DNA of 64,000 nt from the NCBI RefSeq assembly GCF_014694385.1, contig NZ_JAAOCA010000006.1:1-64000 (forward strand), in the 5' to 3' direction. This stretch comes from Pseudomonas typographi. Lineage in GTDB: Bacteria > Pseudomonadota > Gammaproteobacteria > Pseudomonadales > Pseudomonadaceae. Shown here one piece after another: positions 36,279 through 45,238 of this stretch (positions are counted from its first letter, which is position 1; the number at the start of each line of letters is the position of its first letter). A program made the position numbers and the translations under genes. The notes under the pieces were generated by a model that worked only from the letters and a program-made list of their open reading frames with translations, had not been told where the DNA came from and did no database searches.

Positions 36279-37398
36279 CGGCGTGGGTCCAGGCTGCCGC
36301 GCATTGGTTACGGCCATTGCGCTTGGCCCGGTACAGTGCCTTGTCGGCGCGCTGCAGCGCTTCATCCAGGTCATCGCCAACATTGAGCAGGGTCATACCG
36401 GCACAGAGGCTCAACGGCAATGCTCGCCCGGCGATCGGGGCCGCGTTCTGGTAGGCCAGGCGCAGGCGCTCACAGCACAGGCTCAAGCGGTCAACGTCGC
36501 ACTCGAGCAGCAACAACACGAACTCTTCCCCGCCATAGCGGGCCAGCACGTCGCCGTCTCTCAGGCAAGTGGCCGCGACCTGGGCAAAGGCTTGCAGCAC
36601 CTGGTCGCCGGCGGCGTGGCCATGCACGTCATTGATGCGTTTGAAGTGGTCCAGGTCAATCAACGCCAAGCCATGGCTGCGGCCAGGCCGCAGCGCCGCC
36701 AACTCCTGAGAGGCCAGGCGCAAGAAATGCCGGCGGTTGAACAACCCGGTGAGCTCGTCGGTGGCCACCAGGTCTTCGAGCTGGCGCATCATGCCACGCA
36801 GCGTGTCTTGGTGAGCCTGCAAGGCGTAACGGCGCTGGCGCATACGCTGGCGGCACGCCTGCACGTAGCTGGCATACAGGCACAGCCATACCAAGGCCAC
36901 CAGTAGCACGCTGACCTGCAGCAACGCCTGGGGCCAGTCGGAAAGCCGGCCGAACCAGGCCAGGGCCCATAACAGCGCGCAAAAACTACCGAAGGCAACC
37001 AATGCGCAGCGAATGAACACCCACCGGCTAAGGTGGAACATGCCGAACAGCAGCAATATAACGTAGAGGACCATGAACAGCCCCCGCGCGCTCTGCAGGC
37101 CAGCCAACAGCATGGTAACCAGGGCGATCGCCAGCAGTACCTGGGCCTCGGTCAGGCTCGGGTCGGCGTAGCGCCGGTTGGCACCGCTGGTGAACAGGGC
37201 CAGCAGCACCGCCTGGCTCGCCAGCACCAAGGCACTGGCAACCACGGCGCAGCTTAGCGATACCCTGGCCAAACCCGCCAGCCACGCCAGCCATGCCAGC
37301 CCTAGCACCAACAGATAGGTACCGGCCGCCAGGGCATAACGTTTAAGCAGCAATGCCTGCAGGTTCTTTTCAGTCACTCGTTGACTCACCGTGCTCAA
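36271..37398 (-). CDS. Membrane-bound GGDEF diguanylate cyclase
   Basis: A protein of about 375 residues with six hydrophobic segments in the N-terminal half (a MASE-like sensor I cannot assign) and a C-terminal GGDEF domain. The catalytic motif is RYGGEEFVLLL; the Mg and GTP parts are in LALIDLDHFKRIND. There is no clear inhibitory RxxD five residues upstream. It should make cyclic di-GMP. I favour the TTG at 37398, with GGAG five bases upstream; an in-frame ATG at 37455 would add 19 residues but has no ribosome site. Confidence 0.85.
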   Translation of the reverse strand: MSTVSQRVTEKNLQALLLKRYALAAGTYLLVLGLAWLAWLAGLARVSLSCAVVASALVLASQAVLLALFTSGANRRYADPSLTEAQVLLAIALVTMLLAGLQSARGLFMVLYVILLLFGMFHLSRWVFIRCALVAFGSFCALLWALAWFGRLSDWPQALLQVSVLLVALVWLCLYASYVQACRQRMRQRRYALQAHQDTLRGMMRQLEDLVATDELTGLFNRRHFLRLASQELAALRPGRSHGLALIDLDHFKRINDVHGHAAGDQVLQAFAQVAATCLRDGDVLARYGGEEFVLLLLECDVDRLSLCCERLRLAYQNAAPIAGRALPLSLCAGMTLLNVGDDLDEALQRADKALYRAKRNGRNQCAAAWTHADA

Positions 37399-37693
37399 GG
37401 CGACTCCATCCCTGGCCGATACCACGTGTATGGCGAGTTGCCACTGTAGTGACATACATCAGAAATAACCATCCTTCTTTGCGTTAGCGCAAGGCAAAAG
37501 CTGCCCGCTGGGCCAAAAATCCCGGCCGATCATCGACCATCGTTTACACCTCAAGCGCTCCCCGCCGCCGCCAGCCTGCGGTATACTGCCGCGCCTTTTT
37601 AGCGCCGCGACCGGCGCACCGAAGCAGTGCCCCCACGCGCTGGCCGGCCGCCGACCAACGCCCATGTTCCCGCCTAAAAGAGGAGCGCGCCGC

Positions 37694-39217
37694 ATGACCG
37701 TGATCAAGCAAGACGACCTGATTCAAAGCGTTGCCGATGCACTGCAGTTCATTTCGTACTACCACCCCGTCGATTTCATCCAGGCCATGCATGAGGCCTA
37801 CCTGCGCGAGGCATCGCCTGCCGCTCGCGATTCGATCGCCCAGATCTTGATCAATTCCCGGATGTGCGCGACCGGTCATCGGCCCATTTGCCAAGACACC
37901 GGCATCGTGACCGTGTTCGTGCGGGTTGGCATGGGCGTGCGCTGGGACGGCGCGACCCTGAGCGTTGACGACATGATCAACGAAGGCGTGCGCCGGGCTT
38001 ACAACCTGCCCGACAACGTGCTGCGCGCCTCGATCCTGGCCGACCCGGCCGGCAGCCGCAAGAACACCAAAGACAACACCCCGGCGGTGATCCACTATTC
38101 GATCGTGCCCGGCGATACGGTCGAGGTGGACGTCGCGGCCAAGGGTGGCGGCTCGGAAAACAAATCGAAAATGGCCATGCTCAACCCATCCGACTCCATC
38201 GTGGATTGGGTATTGAAGACCGTACCGACCATGGGCGCCGGCTGGTGCCCGCCTGGCATGCTCGGCATCGGCATCGGCGGCACCGCCGAAAAAGCCGCGG
38301 TCATGGCCAAAGAGGTGTTGATGGACCCGATCGACATCCATGAACTGAAGGCCCGCGGCCCGCAAAACCGCATCGAAGAGCTGCGCCTGGAGCTGTTCGA
38401 GAAGGTCAACCAACTGGGTATCGGTGCCCAAGGGCTGGGCGGGCTGACCACCGTGCTCGACGTGAAGATCATGGACTACCCCACCCATGCTGCGTCGCTG
38501 CCGGTGTGCATGATCCCCAACTGCGCCGCGACGCGCCACGCGCACTTCGTGCTCGATGGCAGTGGCCCGGCCAGCCTCGAAGCCCCGCCGCTGGACGCTT
38601 ACCCGGAGATCGTTTGGGAAGCCGGCCCCTCGGCACGCCGGGTTAACCTCGACACCCTCACCCCAGAAGACGTACAAAGCTGGAAGCCAGGCGAAACCGT
38701 GCTGCTCAACGGCAAGATGCTCACCGGCCGCGATGCCGCGCACAAACGCATGGTCGACATGCTCAACAAGGGCGAGCCATTGCCGGTAGACCTCAAAGGC
38801 CGCTTCATTTATTACGTCGGCCCGGTCGACCCGGTACGCGATGAAGTCGTTGGCCCGGCGGGCCCTACCACGGCCACCCGGATGGACAAATTCACCCGCC
38901 AGATTCTTGAGCAGACTGGCCTGTTGGGCATGATCGGCAAATCCGAGCGCGGCCCCACCGCCATCGAAGCGATCAAAGACAACAAGGCCGTGTACCTGAT
39001 GGCCGTGGGCGGCGCGGCCTACTTGGTGGCCCAGGCGATCAAGCAATCGAAGGTATTGGCCTTCCCCGAGCTGGGCATGGAAGCGATCTACGAGTTCGAG
39101 GTCAAGGACATGCCGGTAACCGTGGCCGTAGACAGCCAGGGCGAATCGGTCCACATCACAGGCCCGGCGATCTGGAAAAGCAAGATTGCTGAAAGCTTGG
39201 CGGTGGAAGTGCAGTAA
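37694..39217 (+). CDS. fumA: Class I (iron-sulfur) fumarate hydratase
   Basis: A 507-residue single-chain class I fumarase of the FumA/FumB type, catalysing fumarate to malate in the TCA cycle. The N-terminal domain carries RMCATGHRPICQDTG, with a cysteine for the oxygen-sensitive 4Fe-4S cluster. Further cysteines are in GWCPPG and CMIPNCAATRH. The C-terminal domain (about 330-500) has GKMLTGRDAAHKR and GPTTATRMD. AGAGGAG eight bases before the ATG at 37694 sets the start. TATACT at 37582 could be its -10 box. An intrinsic terminator follows at 39228. Confidence 0.95.
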   Translation: MTVIKQDDLIQSVADALQFISYYHPVDFIQAMHEAYLREASPAARDSIAQILINSRMCATGHRPICQDTGIVTVFVRVGMGVRWDGATLSVDDMINEGVRRAYNLPDNVLRASILADPAGSRKNTKDNTPAVIHYSIVPGDTVEVDVAAKGGGSENKSKMAMLNPSDSIVDWVLKTVPTMGAGWCPPGMLGIGIGGTAEKAAVMAKEVLMDPIDIHELKARGPQNRIEELRLELFEKVNQLGIGAQGLGGLTTVLDVKIMDYPTHAASLPVCMIPNCAATRHAHFVLDGSGPASLEAPPLDAYPEIVWEAGPSARRVNLDTLTPEDVQSWKPGETVLLNGKMLTGRDAAHKRMVDMLNKGEPLPVDLKGRFIYYVGPVDPVRDEVVGPAGPTTATRMDKFTRQILEQTGLLGMIGKSERGPTAIEAIKDNKAVYLMAVGGAAYLVAQAIKQSKVLAFPELGMEAIYEFEVKDMPVTVAVDSQGESVHITGPAIWKSKIAESLAVEVQ

Positions 39218-39227
39218 GCACCCAGCA

Positions 39228-39248
39228 GGGGCCGAAAGGCCCCTTATT
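39228..39248 (+). terminator. Intrinsic terminator of the fumarase gene
   Basis: GGGGCC, GAAA loop, GGCCCC, then TTATT, starting 11 bp after the fumarase stop. The stem is perfect with a stable tetraloop. It also lies beyond the end of the convergent prfC gene and may serve both. Confidence 0.8.
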
Positions 39249-39296
39249 CACCCCATCAGCCTATTGCGCGTGTAAGGGCGCTGGCACGCGCGTGAG

Positions 39297-40880
39297 TCAA
39301 TGGTGCTCGCGGGTGGCGCGGAATTTCACCTCCGGCCAGCGCTCTTCCATCACCGCCAGGTTCACCCGCGTGGGGGCCAGGTAGGTCAGGTGGCCGCCAC
39401 CATCCACGGCCAGGTTTTCCACGGCCTTGTTCTCGAAGTCTTCGAGTTTCTTTTTGTCGGCGCACTCGATCCAGCGCGCAGACCAAACGGTCACCGGCTC
39501 GTAGGCGCATTCAACCTTGTACTCTTCCTTCAGCCGGCTGGCGACCACGTCGAATTGCAGCACGCCCACCGCACCGAGGATGATGTCGTTGCTGCGCTGC
39601 GGGAAGAACACCTGGGTAGCGCCCTCCTCGGCCAGTTGCTGCAGGCCTTGGCGCAATTGCTTGGACTTGAGCGGGTCTTTCAGGCGCACGCGGCGGAACA
39701 GTTCCGGCGCGAAGTGGGGAATGCCGGTGAAGCCCAGGGCTTCGCCTTCGCTGAAGGTGTCGCCGATCTGGATCGTGCCGTGGTTGTGCAAACCGATGAT
39801 GTCGCCTGCCCAGGCCTCCTCCAGTTGCTCACGTTCGGATGAGAAGAACGTGAGCGCATCACCGATGCGCAGGTCTTTGCCCAGGCGCACGTGGCGCATC
39901 TTCATGCCTTTTTCGTATTTACCCGAACAAATCCGCATGAACGCGATGCGGTCACGGTGCTTGGGGTCCATGTTCGCCTGGATCTTGAAGATGAACCCGG
40001 AGAATTTCTCTTCCGTCGGTTCCACCGTGCGTTCGCGCGCCTCGCGGGCCAGTGGTTGGGGCGCCCAGTCGATCACGGCGTCGAGCACGTGATCCACGCC
40101 GAAGTTGCCCAGCGCGGTGCCGAAGAACACCGGCGTGAGTTCACCGCGCAAGAATTCGCCGGCATCGAACGGGTGGCACGCCACCTGCACCAATTCGAGT
40201 TGTTCGACGAAGCGCTCGTATTCATCGCCCAAGCATGCCCGGGCTTCGGCCGAGGCCAAGCCGTGGATGATCTTCGCCTCGGTCCGCTCATGGCCATGGC
40301 CGGGGGTGTAGACCACGATGTAATCGCCCGCCAGGTGGTACACACCCTTGAAGTCGCGGTAGCAGCCGATCGGCCAGGTGATCGGGGCCGCCTTGATCTT
40401 GAGCACCGCTTCGATTTCGTCGAGCAGTTCCACCGGGTCACGGATGTCGCGGTCGAGCTTGTTGATGAAGCTCACGATGGGCGTGTCGCGCAGCCGGCAC
40501 ACCTCCATCAGGGCGATAGTGCGCGGCTCCACGCCTTTACCACCATCGAGCACCATCAACGCCGAGTCCACCGCGGTGAGGGTGCGGTAGGTGTCTTCGG
40601 AGAAGTCTTCGTGGCCGGGGGTGTCGAGCAGGTTGACCATGTGCTCGCGATAGGGGAACTGCATCACCGAGGTGGTGATGGAAATACCCCGTTGCTTTTC
40701 CATTTCCATCCAGTCGGAGGTCGCATGGCGGTCAGACTTGCGCGACTTCACCGTACCGGCCACGGAAATCGCCTTGCCCATCAGCAGCAGCTTTTCGGTG
40801 ATGGTCGTTTTGCCCGCATCGGGGTGGGAAATAATGGCGAAGGTACGGCGCTTCGCGACTTCAGCGGCCTGTTGGGTCAT
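39297..40880 (-). CDS. prfC: Peptide chain release factor 3
   Basis: A 527-residue translational GTPase that recycles release factors 1 and 2. G motifs are [19 protein letters not shown] and FINKLDRD. The switch 1 region has [20 protein letters not shown], typical of RF3. Domains II and III follow with [16 protein letters not shown]. Length matches the family. The start at 40880 ([13 protein letters not shown]) agrees with known RF3 proteins, although its ribosome site is weak. It is a single-gene transcript convergent with the fumarase gene. Confidence 0.95.
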   Translation of the reverse strand: MTQQAAEVAKRRTFAIISHPDAGKTTITEKLLLMGKAISVAGTVKSRKSDRHATSDWMEMEKQRGISITTSVMQFPYREHMVNLLDTPGHEDFSEDTYRTLTAVDSALMVLDGGKGVEPRTIALMEVCRLRDTPIVSFINKLDRDIRDPVELLDEIEAVLKIKAAPITWPIGCYRDFKGVYHLAGDYIVVYTPGHGHERTEAKIIHGLASAEARACLGDEYERFVEQLELVQVACHPFDAGEFLRGELTPVFFGTALGNFGVDHVLDAVIDWAPQPLAREARERTVEPTEEKFSGFIFKIQANMDPKHRDRIAFMRICSGKYEKGMKMRHVRLGKDLRIGDALTFFSSEREQLEEAWAGDIIGLHNHGTIQIGDTFSEGEALGFTGIPHFAPELFRRVRLKDPLKSKQLRQGLQQLAEEGATQVFFPQRSNDIILGAVGVLQFDVVASRLKEEYKVECAYEPVTVWSARWIECADKKKLEDFENKAVENLAVDGGGHLTYLAPTRVNLAVMEERWPEVKFRATREHH

Positions 40881-40916
40881 GAAGGGTGCCCAGGGTGACG
40901 GTAAAAAAGGGCGGGG

Positions 40917-40948
40917 ATTATAGCGTATAAAACCTGGCCAGGGTTCAA
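40917..40948 (-). promoter_or_regulatory. prfC: Probable sigma70 promoter of prfC
   Basis: On the minus strand a perfect TATAAT (40922-40917) lies 36 bp upstream of the prfC start. TTGAAC at 40948-40943 is a possible -35 box, but the 20-bp spacing is longer than normal, so the real -35 may be weaker and closer. Confidence 0.45.
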
Positions 40949-41104
40949 CTCCTGCCATCCCGCTGGCGCCGTTATCCAAGCGTAGCTTGCACCGCACCGG
41001 CGTACCCTCACTGCGGCATATAGCCCCCTGCCGATGGGTTGCCTCACCTAAAGAATCGGCCCTTATTCCAACACGTATGCCTTTGAAATCAGAACCTTGA
41101 GGTT

Positions 41105-41400
41105 TCGCCCTTGTGCGTTTAAGCCCTTAGCCTGGCGGCTAGGTCGCCCCGTATGGGAGGTACAAACCACTAGCCAAACGCCGCCTCACATGGGAACCTT
41201 TTAAACCATGGAGACGTCCATTGCCCCCTATACGCCTCTGCGTCCGGGCTGTTACATCGGCAATTTTCAGCCCGACGGGGTTGTGCTCATGGTCCGCGCC
41301 GCGCCCTGTTCGCCAGGCTCCGCGCACGGGCTGCTTCTCGCGCAGCCAGCCTTGGCGGCCCACTTGGGTCACCGCCCACGGGCTGGCTGCGCCGACTGAA
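41105..41400 (+). ncRNA. Candidate structured leader RNA of the osmoprotectant ABC operon
   Basis: Roughly 300 bases before the first gene are rich in dyads. GGCTAG (41137-41142) can pair with TAGCC upstream (41128-41132) or with CTAGCC downstream (41170-41175), not both. CATGG/CCATG pair at 41189-41210. Next to the gene, GCGCAGCCAGCC (41340-41351) pairs perfectly with GGCTGGCTGCGC (41381-41392), and the loop contains GGCGG/CCGCC (41354-41376). GCAGCC (41342-41347) can instead pair with GGCTGC (41329-41334). The final stem ends 12 bases before the ribosome site. This layout fits a riboswitch or attenuator. I cannot name a family. A 63-codon frame at 41208 looks spurious. Bases 40950-41100 show nothing clear. 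Confidence 0.5.
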
Positions 41401-41415
41401 AATAGGAGTCCATCT

Positions 41416-42135
41416 GTGGCTAATGGCTATGGAAAAGGGCTGTTGGGCGCCACGGCTATCGTGGTTGTTCTGGCCCTGCTGGTCCACTGGATCGGCATAG
41501 ACGCCCTGCGCCAATACCAGGGCGATCTATGGTTCTACCTGCAGGCGCACCTGGAGTTGGTGTTGGCGTCGATGCTGGCATCGGTGCTGGTGGGTATCCC
41601 CGCCGGTATCTGGCTCAGCCGCCCGCAACGCGCCCACAGCGCCGAGCGTTTCATGCAGGTGTTCAATATCGGTAACACCATCCCCCCGCTGGCCGTGCTG
41701 GCTATCGCCCTGGGCATTCTGGGCATCGGCGCGGGCCCGGCGATCTTCGCCTTGTTCCTGGCCTCGCTGCTGCCCATCGTGCGCAACACCTACGAAGGCC
41801 TGAAGAACGTCGAGGGCTCGCTCAAGGAAGCGGCCACCGGCATCGGCATGACCCCGCGCCAAGTGCTGTGGCAGGTCGAGTTGCCGAACGCGATGCCGAT
41901 CATCATCGGCGGGGTGCGGGTGGCACTGGCGCTGAATGTGGGCACCGCGCCGCTGTCGTTTCTGATCGGCGCCAACAGCCTGGGCAGTTTGATCTTCCCC
42001 GGCATTGCCCTGAACAACCAGCCACAACTGGTGCTGGGCGCCGCCTGCACCGCGCTGCTGGCCCTGCTGCTCGACGGCCTGATGACCTTCGCCAGCCGCA
42101 CCTGGCTGGAACGTGGCCTGGCCCCGGCTCGCTGA
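41416..42135 (+). CDS. Osmoprotectant/quaternary-amine ABC permease 1
   Basis: A 239-residue permease of the OpuCB/YehY type, with about six membrane segments and the coupling segment LKEAATGIGMTPRQVLWQV. GTG at 41416 has GGAG seven bases upstream (ATAGGAG), better than any upstream ATG. It is the first gene of a four-gene operon (permease, binding protein, permease, ATPase) for glycine betaine, choline, carnitine or a similar compound. The long leader at 41105 probably controls it. Confidence 0.87.
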   Translation: MANGYGKGLLGATAIVVVLALLVHWIGIDALRQYQGDLWFYLQAHLELVLASMLASVLVGIPAGIWLSRPQRAHSAERFMQVFNIGNTIPPLAVLAIALGILGIGAGPAIFALFLASLLPIVRNTYEGLKNVEGSLKEAATGIGMTPRQVLWQVELPNAMPIIIGGVRVALALNVGTAPLSFLIGANSLGSLIFPGIALNNQPQLVLGAACTALLALLLDGLMTFASRTWLERGLAPAR

Positions 42136-42156
42136 GCCCGCCGACAAGGACCGAAC

Positions 42157-43059
42157 ATGAAAAAAATCTGCTTGATGCTGGGCCTGGCCCTGCTGTGCGC
42201 CAACGCCAGCGCGCAAAACGCGGTGCTGCGGGTAGGGGCGCGGGTGTTTACCGAACAGACCGTGCTGGCCACCCTCACCGCCGAATATTTGAAAACCAAA
42301 GGCTACGATGTTCAGATCACCTCGGGCTTGGGCAGCAACATCGCCCGCAGCGCCCAGGAAACCGGCCAACTCGACCTGCTTTGGGAGTACACCGGGGTGT
42401 CGCTGGTGTCCTACAACCACGTCAACGAGAAGCTCGACAGCGACGCGACCTACCAACGTGTAAAGGCACTGGACGCCCAAAAAGGCCTGGTGTGGCTATC
42501 ACCGTCGAAATTCAACAATACCTACGCCTTGGCCTTCCCCGAGGAGGTGGCCAAGCAGTACCCGCACGTGAACAACATCAGCGAGCTCAACCAGGTGCTC
42601 AAGGATGAACCCGGTAAAAGCCATGTGCTAGCCCTGGATACCGAGTTCGCCAACCGGCCCGACGGCTTGGTGGGCCTGACCAAGACCTACGGCTTGCAAT
42701 TTACCCGCCGCGACATCCGCCAAATGGACGCGGGCCTTGTGTACACGGCGCTGAAGAACAGCCAGGTGTTCGCGGGGCTGGTATACACCACCGATGGCCG
42801 GCTGGATTCGTTCCACCTCAAGGTGCTGGACGACGACCTGCACTACTTCCCCGACTACACCGCCGCGCCGGTGGTACGCAAAGCGTACCTGGACGCCCAC
42901 CCTGAGCTGACCGGCCTGCTCAAGCCACTGGCCGATTTGCTCGACAGCGCTACCATGCGCCAGCTCAATGCCCGGGTAGACGTCGACCATGAAAACCCCA
43001 CTGTGGTGGCGCGGGACTTTTTGGCACAACACCCTGAACTGACGAAGGAGGCGCCATGA
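42157..43059 (+). CDS. Osmoprotectant-type ABC substrate-binding protein
   Basis: A 300-residue periplasmic protein of the OpuCC/OsmF (YehZ) type. The signal peptide is KKICLMLGLALLCANASA. Domain landmarks are VGARVFTEQTVLATLTAEYL, TSGLGSNIARSAQETGQLDL and LLWEYTGVSLV. The usual cage of aromatic residues cannot be assigned with confidence; Y and F residues in FNNTYALAF and HYFPDYTAAPV are candidates. It ends overlapping the second permease by four bases. Confidence 0.88.
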   Translation: MKKICLMLGLALLCANASAQNAVLRVGARVFTEQTVLATLTAEYLKTKGYDVQITSGLGSNIARSAQETGQLDLLWEYTGVSLVSYNHVNEKLDSDATYQRVKALDAQKGLVWLSPSKFNNTYALAFPEEVAKQYPHVNNISELNQVLKDEPGKSHVLALDTEFANRPDGLVGLTKTYGLQFTRRDIRQMDAGLVYTALKNSQVFAGLVYTTDGRLDSFHLKVLDDDLHYFPDYTAAPVVRKAYLDAHPELTGLLKPLADLLDSATMRQLNARVDVDHENPTVVARDFLAQHPELTKEAP

Positions 43060-43709
43060 GTTTTCTCGACACCTTCGCCCATATCGACTGGCACCAGGTG
43101 CTGCAACTGACTGGCCAGCATGTGATGCTGGTGGGCATTGCCGTGAGCCTGGCGATCATCGCCGGGGTACCGATGGGCATATTGATGACCCGCTTCCCGG
43201 TGCTGGCTGGCCCGCTGCAGGCCAGCGCCACGGTGCTGCTGACCATTCCCTCGATCGCCCTGTTCGGCCTGCTGCTACCGTTTTACTCCAAGTTTGGCCA
43301 GGGGCTGGGGCCATTGCCGGCCATCACCGCGGTGTTCCTGTACTCGCTGCTGCCGATTTTGCGCAATACCTACCTGGCGCTGACCAGCGTCGAGCCGGGC
43401 ATCCGTGAAGCGGCCAGAGGCATCGGCATGACCTTCGGCCAGCGCTTGCGCATGGTCGAACTGCCGATCGCGGTACCGGTGATTTTAGCCGGGGTGCGCA
43501 CCGCCGTGGTGATGAACATCGGCGTGATGACCATCGCCGCCACCATCGGGGCCGGCGGCCTCGGTGTTCTTATCCTGACTTCCATCAGCCGAAGCGATAT
43601 GTCGATGCTGATCGTCGGCGCCGTGTTGGTGAGTGTGCTCGCCATCATCGCCGACCTGCTGCTGCAGTGGCTACAACGCTCGCTGACCCCGAAAGGACTG
43701 CTTAAATGA
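43056..43709 (+). CDS. Osmoprotectant/quaternary-amine ABC permease 2
   Basis: A 217-residue permease of the OpuCD/YehW type, paralogous to the one at 41416. The coupling segment is IREAARGIGMTFGQRLRMV. The ATG overlaps the binding-protein stop (ATGA), and the stop overlaps the ATPase start. It should form the heterodimeric channel with permease 1. Confidence 0.88.
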   Translation: MSFLDTFAHIDWHQVLQLTGQHVMLVGIAVSLAIIAGVPMGILMTRFPVLAGPLQASATVLLTIPSIALFGLLLPFYSKFGQGLGPLPAITAVFLYSLLPILRNTYLALTSVEPGIREAARGIGMTFGQRLRMVELPIAVPVILAGVRTAVVMNIGVMTIAATIGAGGLGVLILTSISRSDMSMLIVGAVLVSVLAIIADLLLQWLQRSLTPKGLLK

Positions 43710-44863
43710 TCGAACTTCAGAACCTCACCAAGACCTTCCACAGCAACGGCAAGGAAGTGCGCGCCGTCGATGCGGTCAGCCTGACCGTCAACGAGGGCGA
43801 GATCTGCGTGTTCCTAGGGCCTTCCGGCTGCGGCAAGAGCACCACGCTGAAGATGATCAACCGGTTGATCCAGCCCACCTCTGGCAAGGTGTTGATCAAC
43901 GGCGAAGACACCACCTCGCTCGACGCCGTGACCCTGCGCCGCCAAATCGGCTATGTGATCCAGCAGATCGGCCTGTTCCCGAACATGACCATCGAGGAAA
44001 ACATCACGGTGGTGCCGCGCCTGCTGGGGTGGGACAAGCAAAAGTGCCAGGAACGCGCCCGCGAGCTGATGAGCATGATCAAGCTCGAACCCAAGCAATA
44101 CCTGCACCGCTACCCGCGCGAATTGTCTGGCGGCCAGCAGCAACGCATCGGGGTGATCCGCGCGCTGGCCGCCGACGCCCCGCTGCTACTGATGGACGAA
44201 CCGTTCGGGGCGGTCGACCCGATCAACCGCGAGATGATCCAGAACGAATTCTTCGAGATGCAGCGGGCGTTGAAAAAGACCGTGATCATGGTCAGCCACG
44301 ACATCGACGAAGCGCTCAAGCTGGGAGATAAGATCGCCATTTTCCGCGCCGGCAAACTGGTGCAGATCGACCACCCCGACACCCTGCTGGCGCACCCGGC
44401 CGATGACTTCGTGAGCAACTTCGTAGGCCAAGACAGCACCCTGAAGCGCCTCCTGTTGGTGAAGGCCGAAGACGCCGCCGACAATGCCCCCTCGGTGAGC
44501 CCGCAAACGCCGGTGGCCGAAGCGCTGGAACTGATGGACGAGCATGACCGCCGCTATGTGGTGGTCACCGATGGCGCCAACAAGGCCATGGGCTATGTGC
44601 GCCGCCGCGACCTGCACCGCCAACAGGGCACCTGCAGCGATTTCTTGCAAGGGTTCAACGCCACCGCGGCCTTCGATGAAAACCTGCGCATCCTGCTGTC
44701 GCGCATGTATGAGTTCAACCGCGCCTGGCTGCCCGTGCTCGACGCCGAGAACGTGTTCCTCGGCGAGGTGACCCAAGAGTCAATCGCCGCCTACTTGAGT
44801 TCTGGCCGCTCGCGGGGCATGAAAACCAACATCGTATCCCCCGCCGAGCAAGTGGCGAGCTGA
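43706..44863 (+). CDS. Osmoprotectant ABC ATPase with CBS domains
   Basis: A 385-residue ATPase of the OpuCA/ProV type. Walker A is GPSGCGKST, the signature is LSGGQQQRIGVIRA, and Walker B is LLLMDEPFGAVDP. The C-terminal part (about 250-375) contains a CBS pair, seen in TPVAEALELMDEHDRRYVVV and the final LGEVTQESIAAYL. In this family the CBS module senses ionic strength or cyclic di-AMP. It closes the four-gene operon. Confidence 0.9.
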   Translation: MIELQNLTKTFHSNGKEVRAVDAVSLTVNEGEICVFLGPSGCGKSTTLKMINRLIQPTSGKVLINGEDTTSLDAVTLRRQIGYVIQQIGLFPNMTIEENITVVPRLLGWDKQKCQERARELMSMIKLEPKQYLHRYPRELSGGQQQRIGVIRALAADAPLLLMDEPFGAVDPINREMIQNEFFEMQRALKKTVIMVSHDIDEALKLGDKIAIFRAGKLVQIDHPDTLLAHPADDFVSNFVGQDSTLKRLLLVKAEDAADNAPSVSPQTPVAEALELMDEHDRRYVVVTDGANKAMGYVRRRDLHRQQGTCSDFLQGFNATAAFDENLRILLSRMYEFNRAWLPVLDAENVFLGEVTQESIAAYLSSGRSRGMKTNIVSPAEQVAS

Positions 44864-44875
44864 GCGTTTCTATTG

Positions 44876-44906
44876 CCCGCGCCCTTGCGTATCGCTACGG
44901 CGCGGG
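44876..44906 (+). terminator. GC-rich hairpin after the osmoprotectant operon
   Basis: CCCGCGCC (44876-44883) and GGCGCGGG (44899-44906) pair perfectly, 12 bp after the ATPase stop. No T-run follows, so it may stabilise the 3' end or assist Rho-dependent termination instead of acting as a classic terminator. Confidence 0.45.
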
Positions 44907-44963
44907 AACACTGGCTGGCGCTATGGGTCGTTAAATTAAGTTTGAATATTCTTTAGTCTGTTT

Positions 44964-44996
44964 AATTTATTTAAGTGCTTTGTTGAATTTATTTAA
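44964..44996. repeat. Direct repeat in AT-rich promoter region of speC-like gene
   Basis: AATTTATTTAA occurs at 44964 and 44986, 22 bp apart, which is two helical turns. It lies in an unusually AT-rich island (about 44932-45010) within GC-rich DNA. This could be an UP element, an operator with two phased sites, or a nucleoid-protein (H-NS/MvaT) site. Confidence 0.45.
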
Positions 44997-45055
44997 ACGC
45001 GACATTTTTAGTTGATCTTGGCTCATCCACGTCCTACAGTGCGCGCCGAGCGTCC

Positions 45056-45160
45056 ATGCTGGAAACGATCCATCCGGCTCAAGTACTGACGACGAGACAG
45101 CAAGGTCACCCCTATCGCGGCGTGGCCTTTTTGCTTTCGGCGACATGCCTTGGGAAGTAG
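45056..45160 (+). CDS. Possible leader peptide upstream of speC-like gene
   Basis: A 34-codon frame starts with ATG at 45056 and ends with TAG at 45158. It begins MLETIHPAQVLTT and contains HPYRGVAFLL. The hairpin with a T-run at 45103 lies inside it, so ribosome movement could influence that hairpin, as in attenuation. The ribosome site (CGAG) is weak and I know no homologue, so this is speculative. Confidence 0.25.
   Translation: MLETIHPAQVLTTRQQGHPYRGVAFLLSATCLGK
45103..45132 (+). terminator. Attenuator-like hairpin upstream of speC-like gene
   Basis: AGGTCAC (45103-45109) pairs with GTGGCCT (45122-45128), including one G-U pair, and CCT runs into TTTTT (45128-45132). It has the form of an intrinsic terminator but sits 107 bp before the decarboxylase start and far from the end of the previous operon. 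Premature termination in the leader is therefore the better reading. Confidence 0.5.
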
Positions 45161-45238
45161 GCGAACCAAAGTGGGGATACGGAGGGCGCGCGGTGTCAAC
45201 CCCTTACCTTTATTGTTTGCCAGCTCAGGAGCCTGCCG

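Noticed and set aside
37544..39154. Long minus-strand open frame (536 codons) opposite fumarase
   Set aside because: Antisense shadow of a highly conserved gene in GC-rich DNA; His/Gly/Arg-rich composition and no recognisable domain.
41208..41399. 63-codon open frame in the leader before the osmoprotectant operon
   Set aside because: No ribosome site and no protein features; it covers the hairpins, so a structured leader explains the sequence better.
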